Part shown: one piece after another, positions 1-10,331 of the stretch
Numbering within the stretch: the first letter of the stretch is position 1
How the letters are laid out: every line of letters starts with the position of its first letter
Assembly: GCA_044224905.1 (NCBI GenBank)
Contig: JBGAJN010000002.1
Location: 1,550,001-1,614,000 of the forward strand
DNA from: JBGAJN01 sp044224905
Lineage (GTDB): Bacteria; Verrucomicrobiota; Verrucomicrobiia; Limisphaerales; JBGAJN01
Reading direction: 5' to 3'
Length of the DNA: 64,000 bases
Program-made: the position numbers and the translations under genes
The notes under the pieces: model-generated
Databases searched by the model: none
Seen by the model: the letters and a program-made list of their open reading frames with translations, nothing else
What the model was told of the DNA's origin: nothing

Positions 1-217
1 TGCCGCGGTAGCCAGTCGCCTTGGTGAACTCGGCGAAGAATCCATCCGTGGTGAGGAGGCCGGTTTCGTAGCGGTGGAGCAGGGGCGATTGATTCAACGT
101 GACGAACACTTCCTGCTCCGGCGCGGCGCACAGCGGCGCGAGATTGCGCGCGGAGCGGGAGAAATCAAAATCGAGGAGGACCTTGCCAATATCAAAGACG
201 ACAGCTTGCGGAACCAT
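1..217 (-). CDS. HAD-superfamily hydrolase, N-terminal part (gene runs off the window)
   Basis: Reading the minus strand from an ATG at 217 gives 72 codons open to the window edge, beginning MVPQAVVFDIGKVLLDFD. The VFDIGKVLLDFD stretch is the motif I of haloacid-dehalogenase-like phosphatases of the YihX/epoxide-hydrolase-N type (hhhhDxGxhhhxhD), where the first Asp is the nucleophile and the second the general acid. The usual GGV is GKV here. Substrate cannot be told from the fragment. It lies 30 bases downstream of recR on the same strand and may be the last gene of that transcript. The cap and motifs II-IV lie outside the window. Confidence 0.75.
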   Translation of the reverse strand, partial: MVPQAVVFDIGKVLLDFDFSRSARNLAPLCAAPEQEVFVTLNQSPLLHRYETGLLTTDGFFAEFTKATGYRG

Positions 218-247
218 GTGAGTGCAGTGGGAGTTTGGTGAACGGGA

Positions 248-850
248 TCAGCTCAACTCGCGCCGGCCTTCGATGGCGCGGCTGAGCGTGAGTTCATCGG
301 CGAATTCCAGGCCGCTGCCCGCCGGCAGGCCGTGAGCGATGCGCGTCACGCGGACACCTCGCGCTGAAATTTGTTTTCCGAGATAGTGGCTCGTGGCGTC
401 GCCCTCGACATCGGTCGGCAACGCGAGGATGACTTCGGTGACCGTCCCGGTTGCGAGCCGCTGTTCGAGCTCAGCGATGCGCAAATCCTCGGGACCGACG
501 CCGCTCGTGGGCGAGAGTCGGCCGCCGAGCACGTGATAAACACCGCGGAAGCCGCCGGCTTTTTCGATGCTGATGACGTCCACGGCGCGTTCGACGACGC
601 ACACGATCGAGTGATCACGGCGCGGATCGTCGCAGATGCGGCAGGGTTGTTGTTCCGTCAATCCGCCGCAGATCGAGCACGCCTGAACTTGTTCGCACGC
701 TTTGACGAGCGAATTGGCGAGCACCTTGATCTGATCGGGATCGCTTTGGACGAGATGTAACGCGAGCCGCTCGGCCGAGCGCGGGCCAATGCCGGGCAAT
801 CGTCGCAGTGCGGCGATCAACTCAACAATCGGCGGGGGCAGGGCGGTCAT
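248..850 (-). CDS. recR: Recombination mediator protein RecR
   Basis: 200 residues, the normal RecR length. An N-terminal helix-hairpin-helix (about residues 15-31, LRRLPGIGPRSAERLAL) is followed by a four-cysteine zinc module (Cys58, Cys61, Cys70, Cys73) and a TOPRIM domain starting near residue 83 (IVCVVE). The GLPAGSGLEFADELTL stretch near the C terminus is typical of the family. RecR works with RecO and RecF to load RecA on gapped single-stranded DNA in the cytoplasm. It follows dnaX and ybaB, the widespread bacterial dnaX-ybaB-recR arrangement. Confidence 0.97.
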   Translation of the reverse strand: MTALPPPIVELIAALRRLPGIGPRSAERLALHLVQSDPDQIKVLANSLVKACEQVQACSICGGLTEQQPCRICDDPRRDHSIVCVVERAVDVISIEKAGGFRGVYHVLGGRLSPTSGVGPEDLRIAELEQRLATGTVTEVILALPTDVEGDATSHYLGKQISARGVRVTRIAHGLPAGSGLEFADELTLSRAIEGRRELS

Positions 851-922
851 CGTGGGGAATGCAGAAGTCAGAATGCGGACGGTAGAAAACGGCAGAGCGT
901 TTCTACATCCGTCATGCTGCGA

Positions 923-1237
923 TCAGCCCATCAGTCCGGGCATGTTGAAGCCGGCAGTGGCTTTGCCCATTTCCTGATTGGAGATTTCCTTGGCTTGCGC
1001 GAGAGCGTTGTTCGAGGCCGTGAGGATCAAGTCCTCGAGCAATTGCGTGTCGCTCGGATTAACGGCCTGCGGATCGATCTTGATGCCGGCGAGCGTGCCG
1101 TCGCACTTGGCGGTGACTTTCACCACGCCGCCGCCGCTGGTGGCTTCCACGGTGCGTTGCGCGAGCTGCGCTTGAATCTGTTCGATCTGCTGCTGCATTC
1201 GCGCAGCTTGCTTCATGAGTTTGCCGATGCTGGACAT
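923..1237 (-). CDS. ybaB: YbaB/EbfC family nucleoid-associated DNA-binding protein
   Basis: 104 residues. It starts MSSIGKLMKQAARMQQQIEQIQ, a coiled-coil helix, followed by the family core with VEATSGGGVVKVTAKCDG and a C-terminal helical segment ending in an MPGLMG-like tail. YbaB proteins form tweezer-like dimers that bind DNA. The gene sits between dnaX and recR, separated from dnaX only by a small membrane-protein gene, which supports the assignment. The start is the only in-frame ATG giving the complete N-terminal helix. Confidence 0.95.
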   Translation of the reverse strand: MSSIGKLMKQAARMQQQIEQIQAQLAQRTVEATSGGGVVKVTAKCDGTLAGIKIDPQAVNPSDTQLLEDLILTASNNALAQAKEISNQEMGKATAGFNMPGLMG

Positions 1238-1242
1238 ATTTT

Positions 1243-1626
1243 CTAGATTTTTTGCGGTTCAATTATTTCAACTCGACAATGTTTGCACCGACCGGATTTT
1301 AGTTTAATGCGGTCGAATTGGGAATAGAGCGGCCGTTGGCATTTCGGGCAAAGCAATTTTAATCGGCGGCATAATTTTCGATGCAAGCGAAACTCGATGA
1401 ATTCTGCGATCACAAAAAGTAAAAAAGCAGACCATCCGATCATTGCGCCCCAGTCGAAACCTTCTTCCGGTAGGCCTTTCTTAGCCGGAAAATAAATCGC
1501 CAGGATGGCTACAAAAATCAGCCCCAAGACAAAAATAATTGCCGGGATTAAAAAAATCCTCCGCCGGTATCGTCGGCGATAACGAAATCCGACCCGCGTG
1601 CTGGAGATAAAATTCTCCTGGGTCAT
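1243..1626 (-). CDS. Small membrane protein with C-terminal zinc ribbon, function unknown
   Basis: 127 residues. The N terminus is strongly basic (RYRRRYRRR, residues 16-23), followed by two predicted membrane segments (about 24-46 and 60-79) and a C-terminal four-cysteine module, CPKC at 93-96 and CKHC at 114-117, that should fold as a zinc ribbon. By the positive-inside rule both termini would face the cytoplasm. The gene is inserted between dnaX and ybaB (12 bases after dnaX, 5 bases before ybaB). Its codon use is noticeably more A/T-rich than its neighbours, which could point to later insertion into the operon. I recognise no specific family. Confidence 0.8.
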   Translation of the reverse strand: MTQENFISSTRVGFRYRRRYRRRIFLIPAIIFVLGLIFVAILAIYFPAKKGLPEEGFDWGAMIGWSAFLLFVIAEFIEFRLHRKLCRRLKLLCPKCQRPLYSQFDRIKLKSGRCKHCRVEIIEPQKI

Positions 1627-1638
1627 AACAGCGAGTCT

Positions 1639-3459
1639 TCAGGACTGCACGTTGACGATCTGGCCTTTGAAAATTTCCAACGCCTGTTTGATCAGCGGGT
1701 CGTTCTTGAAGTCTTCTTTGTTGAAGACCGGCGGTGGCGTGGCCTTCGCGGGTTTCTTCGGGTCGCCGCCGTTGTTGCCTGCCGAGGCGGCGGCGGGCGC
1801 GGGTTCCGGAGCGAGCGGCGCGGCCACCTTCGGCACGCGACCGGCCGGAGCTTCGGAGACGATGAACTTCACGTGCAGCTTCGGATGGCCGAGCTCGGTG
1901 AGCTTCGTTTGAAGCAACGTTTGATTCTTGGAGTTGTCCACGAGTCCGACCTTGTCCGAGAACTCGGGGTCGAAGCCGACGGTGAAAATGCCTTTCGCCA
2001 GCGACACGGGATGTGCCTCGCTCAGATAGCTCCGCGTGAACGGACTCGCGCGACCGACGGCGTCGAGAACGTTTGCCCACAAGGTTTCCAACTCGTCGGC
2101 AGTCAACTGTGCCGATGACGCGGGCGCCGCCGCTGGTGCGGGCGCTGGAGTTGCAGCCGACGCAGCCGGCCGTGGCGCGGGTGCGGGCGGCGGAGTTGGG
2201 CGTTCGATCATCGGCGCCGTAGCTAACGAAAAAGCAGGAGTCGGCGCGACCGGTGCCGATGGTGCTACTGGCGCAGCGGCGGGTGCTGGGGCGGTTGTGG
2301 GAGCAGGAGTTGTCGGACGTTCACCGCGCAATTGCTGGAGTGTCCGCAGCACCGTTTCAATCGGCACCGCGTTGCGCGCTTCAATCGTTCGGAGCAGCGC
2401 TACTTCGATCAGAATCTTCTTCGACACTGCGTCACGCAGGCGGCTTTCGCAATCAGCGAGTACTTCCATGATGCGCGTGACAGCGTCCGTCGCGATCTTG
2501 GGCGCTTGCTCGGCGAACACCGCGGCTTCGTCTTCCGAAACTTCGAGCAGGTTCAGATCGCCTTTGGAGACCTGGAAGATGAGTAGGTTGCGGAAATGAT
2601 TCAGGAGATCGGAGATGAGCCGGCCGAGATCCTTGCCGGTCTTTGCGAGGTCGTTCAACTCGCGCAACGCCGTCTCGGTATCGCCGGCGATCTGCGCATT
2701 CGTAATCGCGAGCACCTGACTGCGCGACGTGAGGCCAAACATCGAGAGAACATCCGGCTCCTCGATCTTGTCACCGCAAAAGCTGATGAGCTGGTCGAGC
2801 GTCGATTCCGCGTCGCGCATGCCGCCCTCAGCGCCGCGGGCGATCGCGTGGAGCGCGGCCTTGTCGATCTGAATGTTCTCTTGTTTCGAAATGCTCGCGA
2901 GCTGCTGAACGATCAGCTTGGTTGGAATGCGGCGCAGGTCGAAGCGCTGGCAACGCGAGAGAATCGTGGGGAGAACTTTCTCGGGATCGGTCGTCGCGAA
3001 GAGGAACTTCACGTGCGCCGGCGGCTCTTCGAGCGTCTTCAACAGCGCGTTGAACGCCGCCGTGGAAAGCATGTGGACTTCGTCGATGATGTAGATTTTG
3101 AACTTCGATGAGGCGGGCGCGAACTTGCACGTGTCGCGGAGTTCTCGGACCTGCTCGACGCCGTTGTTGCTCGCGCCGTCGATTTCCAGAACGTCGAGCG
3201 AACGGCCCTCGGCGATCTCAATGCAGCGCGGATCGTCATCGGGGAATTCCGCTTTGGGGCCGCCGGTGCAGTTGAGGCATTTGGCGAAGATGCGGGCGAC
3301 GGTGGTCTTGCCCGTGCCGCGCGGGCCGCAGAAAAGATACGCATGGGCGATGCGGTTCTGGGCAATGGCGTTGGCGAGCGTCTGCGTGACGTGCTCCTGG
3401 CCGACGACGTCGCTGAAACGTTGCGGCCGGTATTTGCGGGCTATGACCTGATAACTCAT
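1639..3459 (-). CDS. dnaX: DNA polymerase III subunit gamma/tau
   Basis: 606 residues, clamp-loader ATPase. Walker A GPRGTGKT lies at 45-52, Walker B/DEVH at 126-129, and the SRC sensor motif is in LPTILSRCQRF. The zinc module is reduced: Cys61, Cys64 and Cys79 are visible with an acidic insertion between them. After the AAA+ and collar domains comes a long Ala/Pro-rich linker (roughly 385-455) and then a tau-type C-terminal domain. I saw no obvious A-rich programmed-frameshift site, so gamma may not be made that way. The gene follows the SRP RNA, as in several other bacterial phyla. Confidence 0.97.
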   Translation of the reverse strand: MSYQVIARKYRPQRFSDVVGQEHVTQTLANAIAQNRIAHAYLFCGPRGTGKTTVARIFAKCLNCTGGPKAEFPDDDPRCIEIAEGRSLDVLEIDGASNNGVEQVRELRDTCKFAPASSKFKIYIIDEVHMLSTAAFNALLKTLEEPPAHVKFLFATTDPEKVLPTILSRCQRFDLRRIPTKLIVQQLASISKQENIQIDKAALHAIARGAEGGMRDAESTLDQLISFCGDKIEEPDVLSMFGLTSRSQVLAITNAQIAGDTETALRELNDLAKTGKDLGRLISDLLNHFRNLLIFQVSKGDLNLLEVSEDEAAVFAEQAPKIATDAVTRIMEVLADCESRLRDAVSKKILIEVALLRTIEARNAVPIETVLRTLQQLRGERPTTPAPTTAPAPAAAPVAPSAPVAPTPAFSLATAPMIERPTPPPAPAPRPAASAATPAPAPAAAPASSAQLTADELETLWANVLDAVGRASPFTRSYLSEAHPVSLAKGIFTVGFDPEFSDKVGLVDNSKNQTLLQTKLTELGHPKLHVKFIVSEAPAGRVPKVAAPLAPEPAPAAASAGNNGGDPKKPAKATPPPVFNKEDFKNDPLIKQALEIFKGQIVNVQS

Positions 3460-3546
3460 TCAAAGGAAGAAGGCGGAAGGCTGAATGAAGAAAACGCGAC
3501 AGCAAGTTCTTCATTCATCCTTCAACCTTCAGCATTACAAAGAAAA

Positions 3547-3638
3547 GCCAGGGTGACCACGGCGGATGCAGAGCAAACTACCGTTGCTGCCTTCCGGCCC
3601 TGGCGGGGTTCGTAAGTCCGCATTCCATGGGCCCTGGC
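3547..3638 (-). ncRNA. ffs: Small signal recognition particle RNA (4.5S type)
   Basis: The minus strand carries the universally conserved SRP domain IV: CAGGGCCGGAAGGCAGCAACGG, with the GGAAG apical loop and the AGCA side of the asymmetric internal loop that binds Ffh. The ends pair (GCCAGGG with CCCTGGC), closing a rod of about 92 nt, the size of the short bacterial form lacking the Alu domain. It lies about 90 bases upstream of dnaX on the same strand. Exact ends are inferred from the closing helix. Confidence 0.93.
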
Positions 3639-3703
3639 AAAATTCAAAAAGATCGAGGCCGATTTAGCCGGACGGATTCCGGCGCATCAAGATTATTGCT
3701 AAC

Positions 3704-6277
3704 TTAATTCGCCGCCGCCGGCATCACGACCGACACCACGTAAGCATCGGGGCGGAGATACTTGTTCGCAACCGCCTTCACCTGTTCGAGCGTCACGGCT
3801 TCGTAATGCGCGGCGTCGGAATCGCTGTTCGCGTAGCCCAGACCGTACAGCTCATCGAGCGCGGTGGTCATTGCGTAACCACCGAGTTCCTGTCGGGCGA
3901 TTTTTTTGCTGCCGATGATCTTGGCCTTGGCGCGTTGCAATTCCTCGGCGGTCAAACCTTCCTTGCGCAACAGTTCGGCTTCCTTCAGCAACTCGGTCTC
4001 GACGACGGCGACCTTTTCCGGCGCCGTGCCGACGTAGAACGCGAAGTAGCCGGGTTCCAGTCCGGGGAAATTTTGCGCGCCGACGTAGTAGGCGAGGCCG
4101 AGATTTTCGCGGATGCGGAGGAACAATCGCGAGCCGAGATCACTGCAGGCTTCCTCAAGGCATTCGAGCGCGAAGCGATCTGCGCTGAACATCGTCGTGC
4201 CGGGAAAACCCAGGAGCAGCACGGCTTGTTTCTTGTCGCGGGTGTCGCTGACCCGCTGGATCGTGCTGAGGGCGAGCGACGACTTGCCGATGATCTTGCG
4301 CTTCACGGCGGGATCGGGCTTCCACTTCGACAACGCTTTCTCCACGGCGGCTTTCACTTCGCTCGCGTTGATGTCGCCATAGATGGCGAGCACGCCGTTG
4401 TTCGGCACCACGAACTGTTGATGGAACGAGCGCAGGTCAGACGTTTGCAACGTCGCGAGACTCTCTTCGGAGCCGAGCGCGTCCATGCCGTAGCCGGCGT
4501 TGCCGAACAACGCCTGGCGCATGAGCTGGCCGGCGCTCTGAAGCAATTGATCCTTCTTCGCCTTGAGACCGGCGAGTTGAATGTCGCGCTCGCGTTCCAA
4601 CGGATCGCTGGGGAAGGTCGGGTTCAAAATCACGTCCGTCAGCAGGTCGAGCCCGGTGGCGAAATCTTCGCGCAACACTTCGACGGTCACGCCGAGACTG
4701 TTGTTGCCGCCGTAGGTGTCGATGCTGCCGCCGACCGATTCAATCTCGTTGGCGATCTGTTCCGCGCTGCGGGTGGTGGTGCCTTGGAGCAGCATCTTCG
4801 CGAGCAAGAGTGTAATGCCGTTGTTCGCGGGCGTTTCGGCGAGCACGCCCCCTTGGAACACGGCGCGCATTTCGACAAACGGCAGGCGATGATCTTCCTT
4901 CAGGAGCAGCCGCAGGCCGTTGGGTAGTTCAATTTTCTGAACGGGATTCTCGTTCCCTTTCGGCGCGGCGGTTGCGACCTTGGTTTCGGTGCCGGTGGGC
5001 AAGAGCGCGAACAGCGTGCGGTTTTCCGGCGTGAGGTAATGCCGCGCGACGCGTTGAAGATCGGCGGGCGTGATGCGCTTCACGGACTCGAGGAAGCGCG
5101 CGGAGAAATTCAGATCCATCGCCGCCATCCAATTGCTGCCGAGATCCTGCGCCTGACCTTGCATGGTCTTCTGCGCGGAGAGCGTGCCGGCGGTGAACTG
5201 CTTCACGGCCTTCGTGAGTTCGGCGGCCGAAACAGGCTCGCGTTTCATGCGCTCAATTTCCGCGAGCATGGCGGCGCGCGCGGCGTCGAACTGGTCCGGG
5301 TCCACGACCGCGCTCATGCCGAACAGGCCGGGATTGCCGGGATTGTAAGTCCACGCGTCGACGGAGTGAACGACCCCTTGCTTCTCGCGAACTTCGCGAA
5401 ACAGGCGCGAACTGCGACCGCCGCCAAGCAACGTCGCGAGCACGTCGAGAATCGGCACGTCCGGGTGACGCAGGCTCGGGATGTGCCAGCTGAAATGGAG
5501 ATGGCCGAGTTCGATCGTCGCGTGCTCGATCAATTCACGTTTGCCCAACTGGCGCGGCTCCTCGGGCAGCACGGTGGGCGGAAGCGATTTGAACTTCGCG
5601 TTCGCGTACGCCGCGCGGATTTGCGCTTCGACTTCCGCGGCGTTCACGTCGCCGACCACGACGTAGAAACAATTGCTCGCGATGTATTTCTCCGAGTAGT
5701 AGCTGAAAATTTGCTCGCGCTGGAGTTGGTTGAAAATGTCCGGGTAGCCAATGATCGTGAACCGATACGGGCTCGTCGTATAAGCCGTTTCGAACAAGCG
5801 TCGCCCGGCGCGGCGAGCGGGATCATCGACGTTCATGTCCATCTCGCGGCGGATCACGTCGAGCTCCTTCACCAGTTCGTCCGCGGGCAGCGTGGCGTGC
5901 TGCATGATGTCGCAAAGAATATCTACGGCCACCTTCGCGCCCGTGTTCGGCGCGTTGATATAATAGACCGTGCGATCGAACGAAGTGTAAGCGTTCATCT
6001 GACCGCCGACATCCTGCACTTCCTGATCGATGCGTCCCGCGCCGCGCGTCGTGGTTCCCTTAAACAGCATGTGTTCGAGCACGTGCGACAAACCAGCGCC
6101 GAGCCACGAACCTTCATTGATGCTGCCCGTCCGGCACCACGCTTGGGCGGAAACGACGGGCGCACTGTGGTCTTCCTTGATGATGACCGTCAGGCCGTTG
6201 TCGAGCGTGACCAGATGAACGCCGGCGGGAATGGCCGGCAGTTCGATGGTGGAAGATGAAGGAGAGTCGGCGTGCAT
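3704..6277 (-). CDS. M16 family zinc metallopeptidase, two fused M16 units
   Basis: 857 residues, covering both an N-terminal catalytic and a C-terminal M16 half. The inverted zinc motif HVLEH is at 65-69 and the third ligand is probably Glu145 (VIRREMD). The second half (from about residue 440, QKIELPNGLRLLLKED) repeats the fold but has no HxxEH, as usual for the inactive half. There is no convincing signal peptide, so it may act in the cytoplasm or leave by another route. M16 enzymes degrade peptides or processed leader sequences; the substrate is unknown. A Minf_1886-type gene lies 33 bases upstream. Confidence 0.93.
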   Translation of the reverse strand: MHADSPSSSTIELPAIPAGVHLVTLDNGLTVIIKEDHSAPVVSAQAWCRTGSINEGSWLGAGLSHVLEHMLFKGTTTRGAGRIDQEVQDVGGQMNAYTSFDRTVYYINAPNTGAKVAVDILCDIMQHATLPADELVKELDVIRREMDMNVDDPARRAGRRLFETAYTTSPYRFTIIGYPDIFNQLQREQIFSYYSEKYIASNCFYVVVGDVNAAEVEAQIRAAYANAKFKSLPPTVLPEEPRQLGKRELIEHATIELGHLHFSWHIPSLRHPDVPILDVLATLLGGGRSSRLFREVREKQGVVHSVDAWTYNPGNPGLFGMSAVVDPDQFDAARAAMLAEIERMKREPVSAAELTKAVKQFTAGTLSAQKTMQGQAQDLGSNWMAAMDLNFSARFLESVKRITPADLQRVARHYLTPENRTLFALLPTGTETKVATAAPKGNENPVQKIELPNGLRLLLKEDHRLPFVEMRAVFQGGVLAETPANNGITLLLAKMLLQGTTTRSAEQIANEIESVGGSIDTYGGNNSLGVTVEVLREDFATGLDLLTDVILNPTFPSDPLERERDIQLAGLKAKKDQLLQSAGQLMRQALFGNAGYGMDALGSEESLATLQTSDLRSFHQQFVVPNNGVLAIYGDINASEVKAAVEKALSKWKPDPAVKRKIIGKSSLALSTIQRVSDTRDKKQAVLLLGFPGTTMFSADRFALECLEEACSDLGSRLFLRIRENLGLAYYVGAQNFPGLEPGYFAFYVGTAPEKVAVVETELLKEAELLRKEGLTAEELQRAKAKIIGSKKIARQELGGYAMTTALDELYGLGYANSDSDAAHYEAVTLEQVKAVANKYLRPDAYVVSVVMPAAAN

Positions 6278-6310
6278 GACGTCAGGTGCGAACAGGGTGA
6301 GCGACCGGGC

Positions 6311-6751
6311 TTAGGGTTGAGCCGGTTTGGGATCAGGCTCAGCGGGCGTGATTTTGGAAGGTGGCAGGAACGGATGCTTGAACGCGGACACGAAATCGTA
6401 ACCGCCTTTGAAATCATCGCGACTGTCGTTGTCAGTTTTCCCGAGCAACCGGTTCTCTACCATGTTGAAAACAATTTCACCGAAATCCTCGCAACGCGTG
6501 ACGCCCCATTCGTTGAGCAACGTGAGCGCCATCGGACCGAACTGCTGGAGGGCGAAGTCGCGGATGCCGCCGAGGAGTTCCTGACCGCTCACGTGACGGG
6601 GAGCGACGCTGGCGGGAGTCTTTTTGGAGCGGTTCGCGATTTTCTGGGTGTGATCGAGGGCTTCGCGAACAAAAAAGTAGGCGTCGCGGTGGTAGCGTTT
6701 GTCCACGGCGACAATCTTCTCCAGGACTTCGTCAAAATTAACCTGTTGCAT
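6311..6751 (-). CDS. Minf_1886 family protein (Verrucomicrobia/Planctomycetes-restricted)
   Basis: 146 residues, beginning MQQVNFDEVLEKIVAVDKRY, with internal features HRDAYFFVREAL, HVSGQELLGGIRDFALQQFG and WGVTRCEDFGEIVFNMVE. From memory these match the family described as restricted to Verrucomicrobia and Planctomycetes (Minf_1886; TIGR04138). No enzymatic motif is visible and the function is unknown. The last 20 residues are Pro-rich and probably disordered. It is transcribed with the M16 peptidase downstream and a 43-residue membrane peptide upstream. It is the best single taxonomic marker in the window. Confidence 0.85.
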   Translation of the reverse strand: MQQVNFDEVLEKIVAVDKRYHRDAYFFVREALDHTQKIANRSKKTPASVAPRHVSGQELLGGIRDFALQQFGPMALTLLNEWGVTRCEDFGEIVFNMVENRLLGKTDNDSRDDFKGGYDFVSAFKHPFLPPSKITPAEPDPKPAQP

Positions 6752-6758
6752 TAAAAAG

Positions 6759-6890
6759 TTACTTGGCGGCTTCGACCTGCGCCCGCTCGGGCGGCATGGC
6801 CGTGCGGTAAACCTTCACCGCCAGACCGAGCAACAGCATTGCGATCACCACGATCAAAACCAGCTGCTCCTGTTTCGTCAGAAACCGCAT
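6759..6890 (-). CDS. 43-residue single-pass membrane protein
   Basis: Starts MRFLTKQEQLVLIVVIAML at an ATG at 6890. One hydrophobic helix (about 9-25) is followed by a short charged tail ending ERAQVEAAK. A longer in-frame reading extends upstream to 7046 but is low-quality sequence that runs into the xylulokinase gene, so the short start is preferred. It ends 7 bases before the Minf_1886 gene and is probably co-transcribed. A small helper of a membrane complex or a secretion-type pseudopilin remnant are both possible, but nothing in the sequence decides it. Confidence 0.6.
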   Translation of the reverse strand: MRFLTKQEQLVLIVVIAMLLLGLAVKVYRTAMPPERAQVEAAK

Positions 6891-7011
6891 CCGGCTAAGT
6901 TGCCAGAGGTTTGCCCTCAATTCACGACAATTCTTTGGCGATGACGCTGTCTCGAAGAATGATTGAAACCCGGCCCGGTGCCCGCCATTCTTCGCGCGCA
7001 ATTTTCTGATT

Positions 7012-8538
<1,527 letters not shown>

Positions 8539-8648
8539 GTTCTGGGAGCGCTGAAGTTCGGCGTGGAAAACGCAATGGGCAAGAATAGTTGAGGGTTCGC
8601 CATTTTCTTTCGCTGGATTTTCGCCGCGCAGATGTCCAATCTATAGGT

Positions 8649-9002
8649 ATGAAACTGATTTTATCGACGCATAACGTGACTTTGACCAAGGCCATAGAGG
8701 ATCACATCATGGTCCGGATCGAGAAGTTGGAGCACTTCGATCGCTGGGCTATCGATGCGCGTGTGACGTTGGAACATGACAACACCCGTTCGCCCGACAA
8801 GCAGTTCAAGTGCTCCATGCGCCTGGGCGTCCGTGGTCCGGATCTCTTCGCGGAAGATACGGAAAGCGATCTCTACGCGGCCATTGACGTCGTGACAAAG
8901 AAGATCGAGCAACAAATCCGCAAGCGCCACAACAAGAACAAGGCGAAGAAGCACACCGAGGCTTCGCGCAGCAAGCGCAAGCGTCAGGAATCGGATCTTT
9001 AA
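8649..9002 (+). CDS. hpf: Ribosome hibernation promoting factor, short form (HPF/RaiA)
   Basis: 117 residues from the ATG at 8649 (MKLILSTHNVTLTKAIEDHI). It has the HPF/YfiA beta-alpha-beta-beta-beta-alpha pattern, with DLYAAIDVVTKKIEQQIRKRHNK as the C-terminal helix and a very basic Lys/Arg tail. It lacks the extra C-terminal dimerisation domain of long HPF, so it belongs to the short type that blocks or pairs ribosomes in stationary phase. An upstream in-frame start at 8589 would add 20 residues of unrelated sequence and is not favoured. Confidence 0.92.
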   Translation: MKLILSTHNVTLTKAIEDHIMVRIEKLEHFDRWAIDARVTLEHDNTRSPDKQFKCSMRLGVRGPDLFAEDTESDLYAAIDVVTKKIEQQIRKRHNKNKAKKHTEASRSKRKRQESDL

Positions 9003-9047
9003 TTCATCCAGGTTTGTCCGGGAACTGGAGCAGGGGAGTATGCGTCC

Positions 9048-10331
9048 GTGCGTTCACCCGTGCTCCAGTCCTTTGTACCCATGCTGCTCCGCGCTCGAAC
9101 AGTGATTCCCATCACGCAGCCGCCCATTGAGGACGGCGCAGTGGTGGTCACTGGTAACCGGGTCACGCGGGTGGGCCGGTGGAGCGACTTGCGGTCGGAA
9201 GCGGACGACTCCGTGATTGATTTGGGCGAGGTTGCGTTGCTGCCGGGATTGATCAACGCGCACTGTCATCTCGACTACACGGACATGGCCGGCCAAATCC
9301 CGCCGGCGAAAACTTTCACGGACTGGATCACTGGCATCATTACGATCAAGGGCGGCTGGGGTTACTCCGAATACGCGGCGTCATGGTTGAACGGCGCGCG
9401 GCAATTGCTTCGCACCGGCACCACCACGGTGGCCGACATCGAGGCGGCGCCGGAACTTCTCCCTGAGATCTGGAGCGCGACGCCGTTGCGCGTGCACTCG
9501 TTTCTAGAATTGATCGGCATTCGCAGCCGGCTGTCGGCGACGGAACAAGTGGATCGTGCGGTGACCGCCGCGACGTCGTTGGGAACTTCGCGGTGTCGAG
9601 TCGGCCTTTCACCGCACGCGCCGTATACGACGTCGAGAGAGATGCTCACGGCGGCCGCGCAGCGCGCGCGCGCGGAGCGGCTGCTCGTCACCACGCATGT
9701 GGCTGAATCGGAAACCGAATACGAGATGTTCATGTATCGCCGCGGTGAGATGTTCAACTGGCTCAAAGGCCAGCGCGACATGGGCGATTGCGGCCACGGT
9801 TCACCGGTCGCGCATTTGGAAAAGAGCGGGTTGCTCGGCGAAAACTTTCTCGCCGTGCACGTGAATTATCTCTGGGATCACGACGCTGAGTTGCTTGGTC
9901 GCCACGGAGCGCACGTGGTTCACTGCCCGCGGAGCCATGATTATTTCCAACATCGCTGCTTTCCCCGTCGTCCGCTTCAGGATGCAGGCGTCAATATTTG
10001 CCTCGGCACCGACAGTCTCGCGTCCATGGAGGTGAAGCGCCGGAAACTGCCCGTGCTGGACATGTTCGCGGAAATGCACGCCTTGCTCGCGTCGGCGGTG
10101 GATGTTTCGCCAGAGGAAACGTTGGGCATGGCGACGGTGAACGGCGCGCGGGCTTTGGGCCGTGCGGGCGAATTGGGTGAGATCTCGCGCGGCGCGCTGG
10201 CGGATTTGATCGCGGTTCCGTTCACCGGAAAAGTGGAAGACTCCATCGAAGCGGTGGTGGCGCATTCCGGTGATGTCACGGCGTCGATGATCGATGGCCA
10301 GTGGGCGATGTTGCCGGTAACTTTGTCATGA
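9048..10331 (+). CDS. Amidohydrolase of the ATZ/TRZ (cytosine-deaminase-like) family
   Basis: 427 residues from a GTG; an ATG at 9081 (MLLRARTVIPI) is an equally possible start. Metal and catalytic positions of the family are intact: HCHLDYTDM (HxH), a His in TTHVAESETE, a His in LAVHVNYL and the Asp of CLGTDSLAS. These enzymes deaminate nucleobases or nucleosides. The CPRSHDYFQH..CLGTDSLAS region resembles deaminases annotated as acting on aminodeoxyfutalosine or adenosine-type substrates, but that is a guess. The stop overlaps the start of the following SDR by four bases, so they are probably co-translated. Confidence 0.85.
   Translation: MRSPVLQSFVPMLLRARTVIPITQPPIEDGAVVVTGNRVTRVGRWSDLRSEADDSVIDLGEVALLPGLINAHCHLDYTDMAGQIPPAKTFTDWITGIITIKGGWGYSEYAASWLNGARQLLRTGTTTVADIEAAPELLPEIWSATPLRVHSFLELIGIRSRLSATEQVDRAVTAATSLGTSRCRVGLSPHAPYTTSREMLTAAAQRARAERLLVTTHVAESETEYEMFMYRRGEMFNWLKGQRDMGDCGHGSPVAHLEKSGLLGENFLAVHVNYLWDHDAELLGRHGAHVVHCPRSHDYFQHRCFPRRPLQDAGVNICLGTDSLASMEVKRRKLPVLDMFAEMHALLASAVDVSPEETLGMATVNGARALGRAGELGEISRGALADLIAVPFTGKVEDSIEAVVAHSGDVTASMIDGQWAMLPVTLS

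Noticed and set aside
1639..3459. Programmed frameshift producing gamma from dnaX
   Set aside because: No A-rich slippery heptamer with a following stop was visible between the ATPase and tau domains.
5039..6259. Long plus-strand open frame (406 codons) opposite the M16 peptidase
   Set aside because: It is the antisense shadow of a clear M16 gene in G/C-rich DNA; the translation is Arg/His/Ala-rich with no family features.
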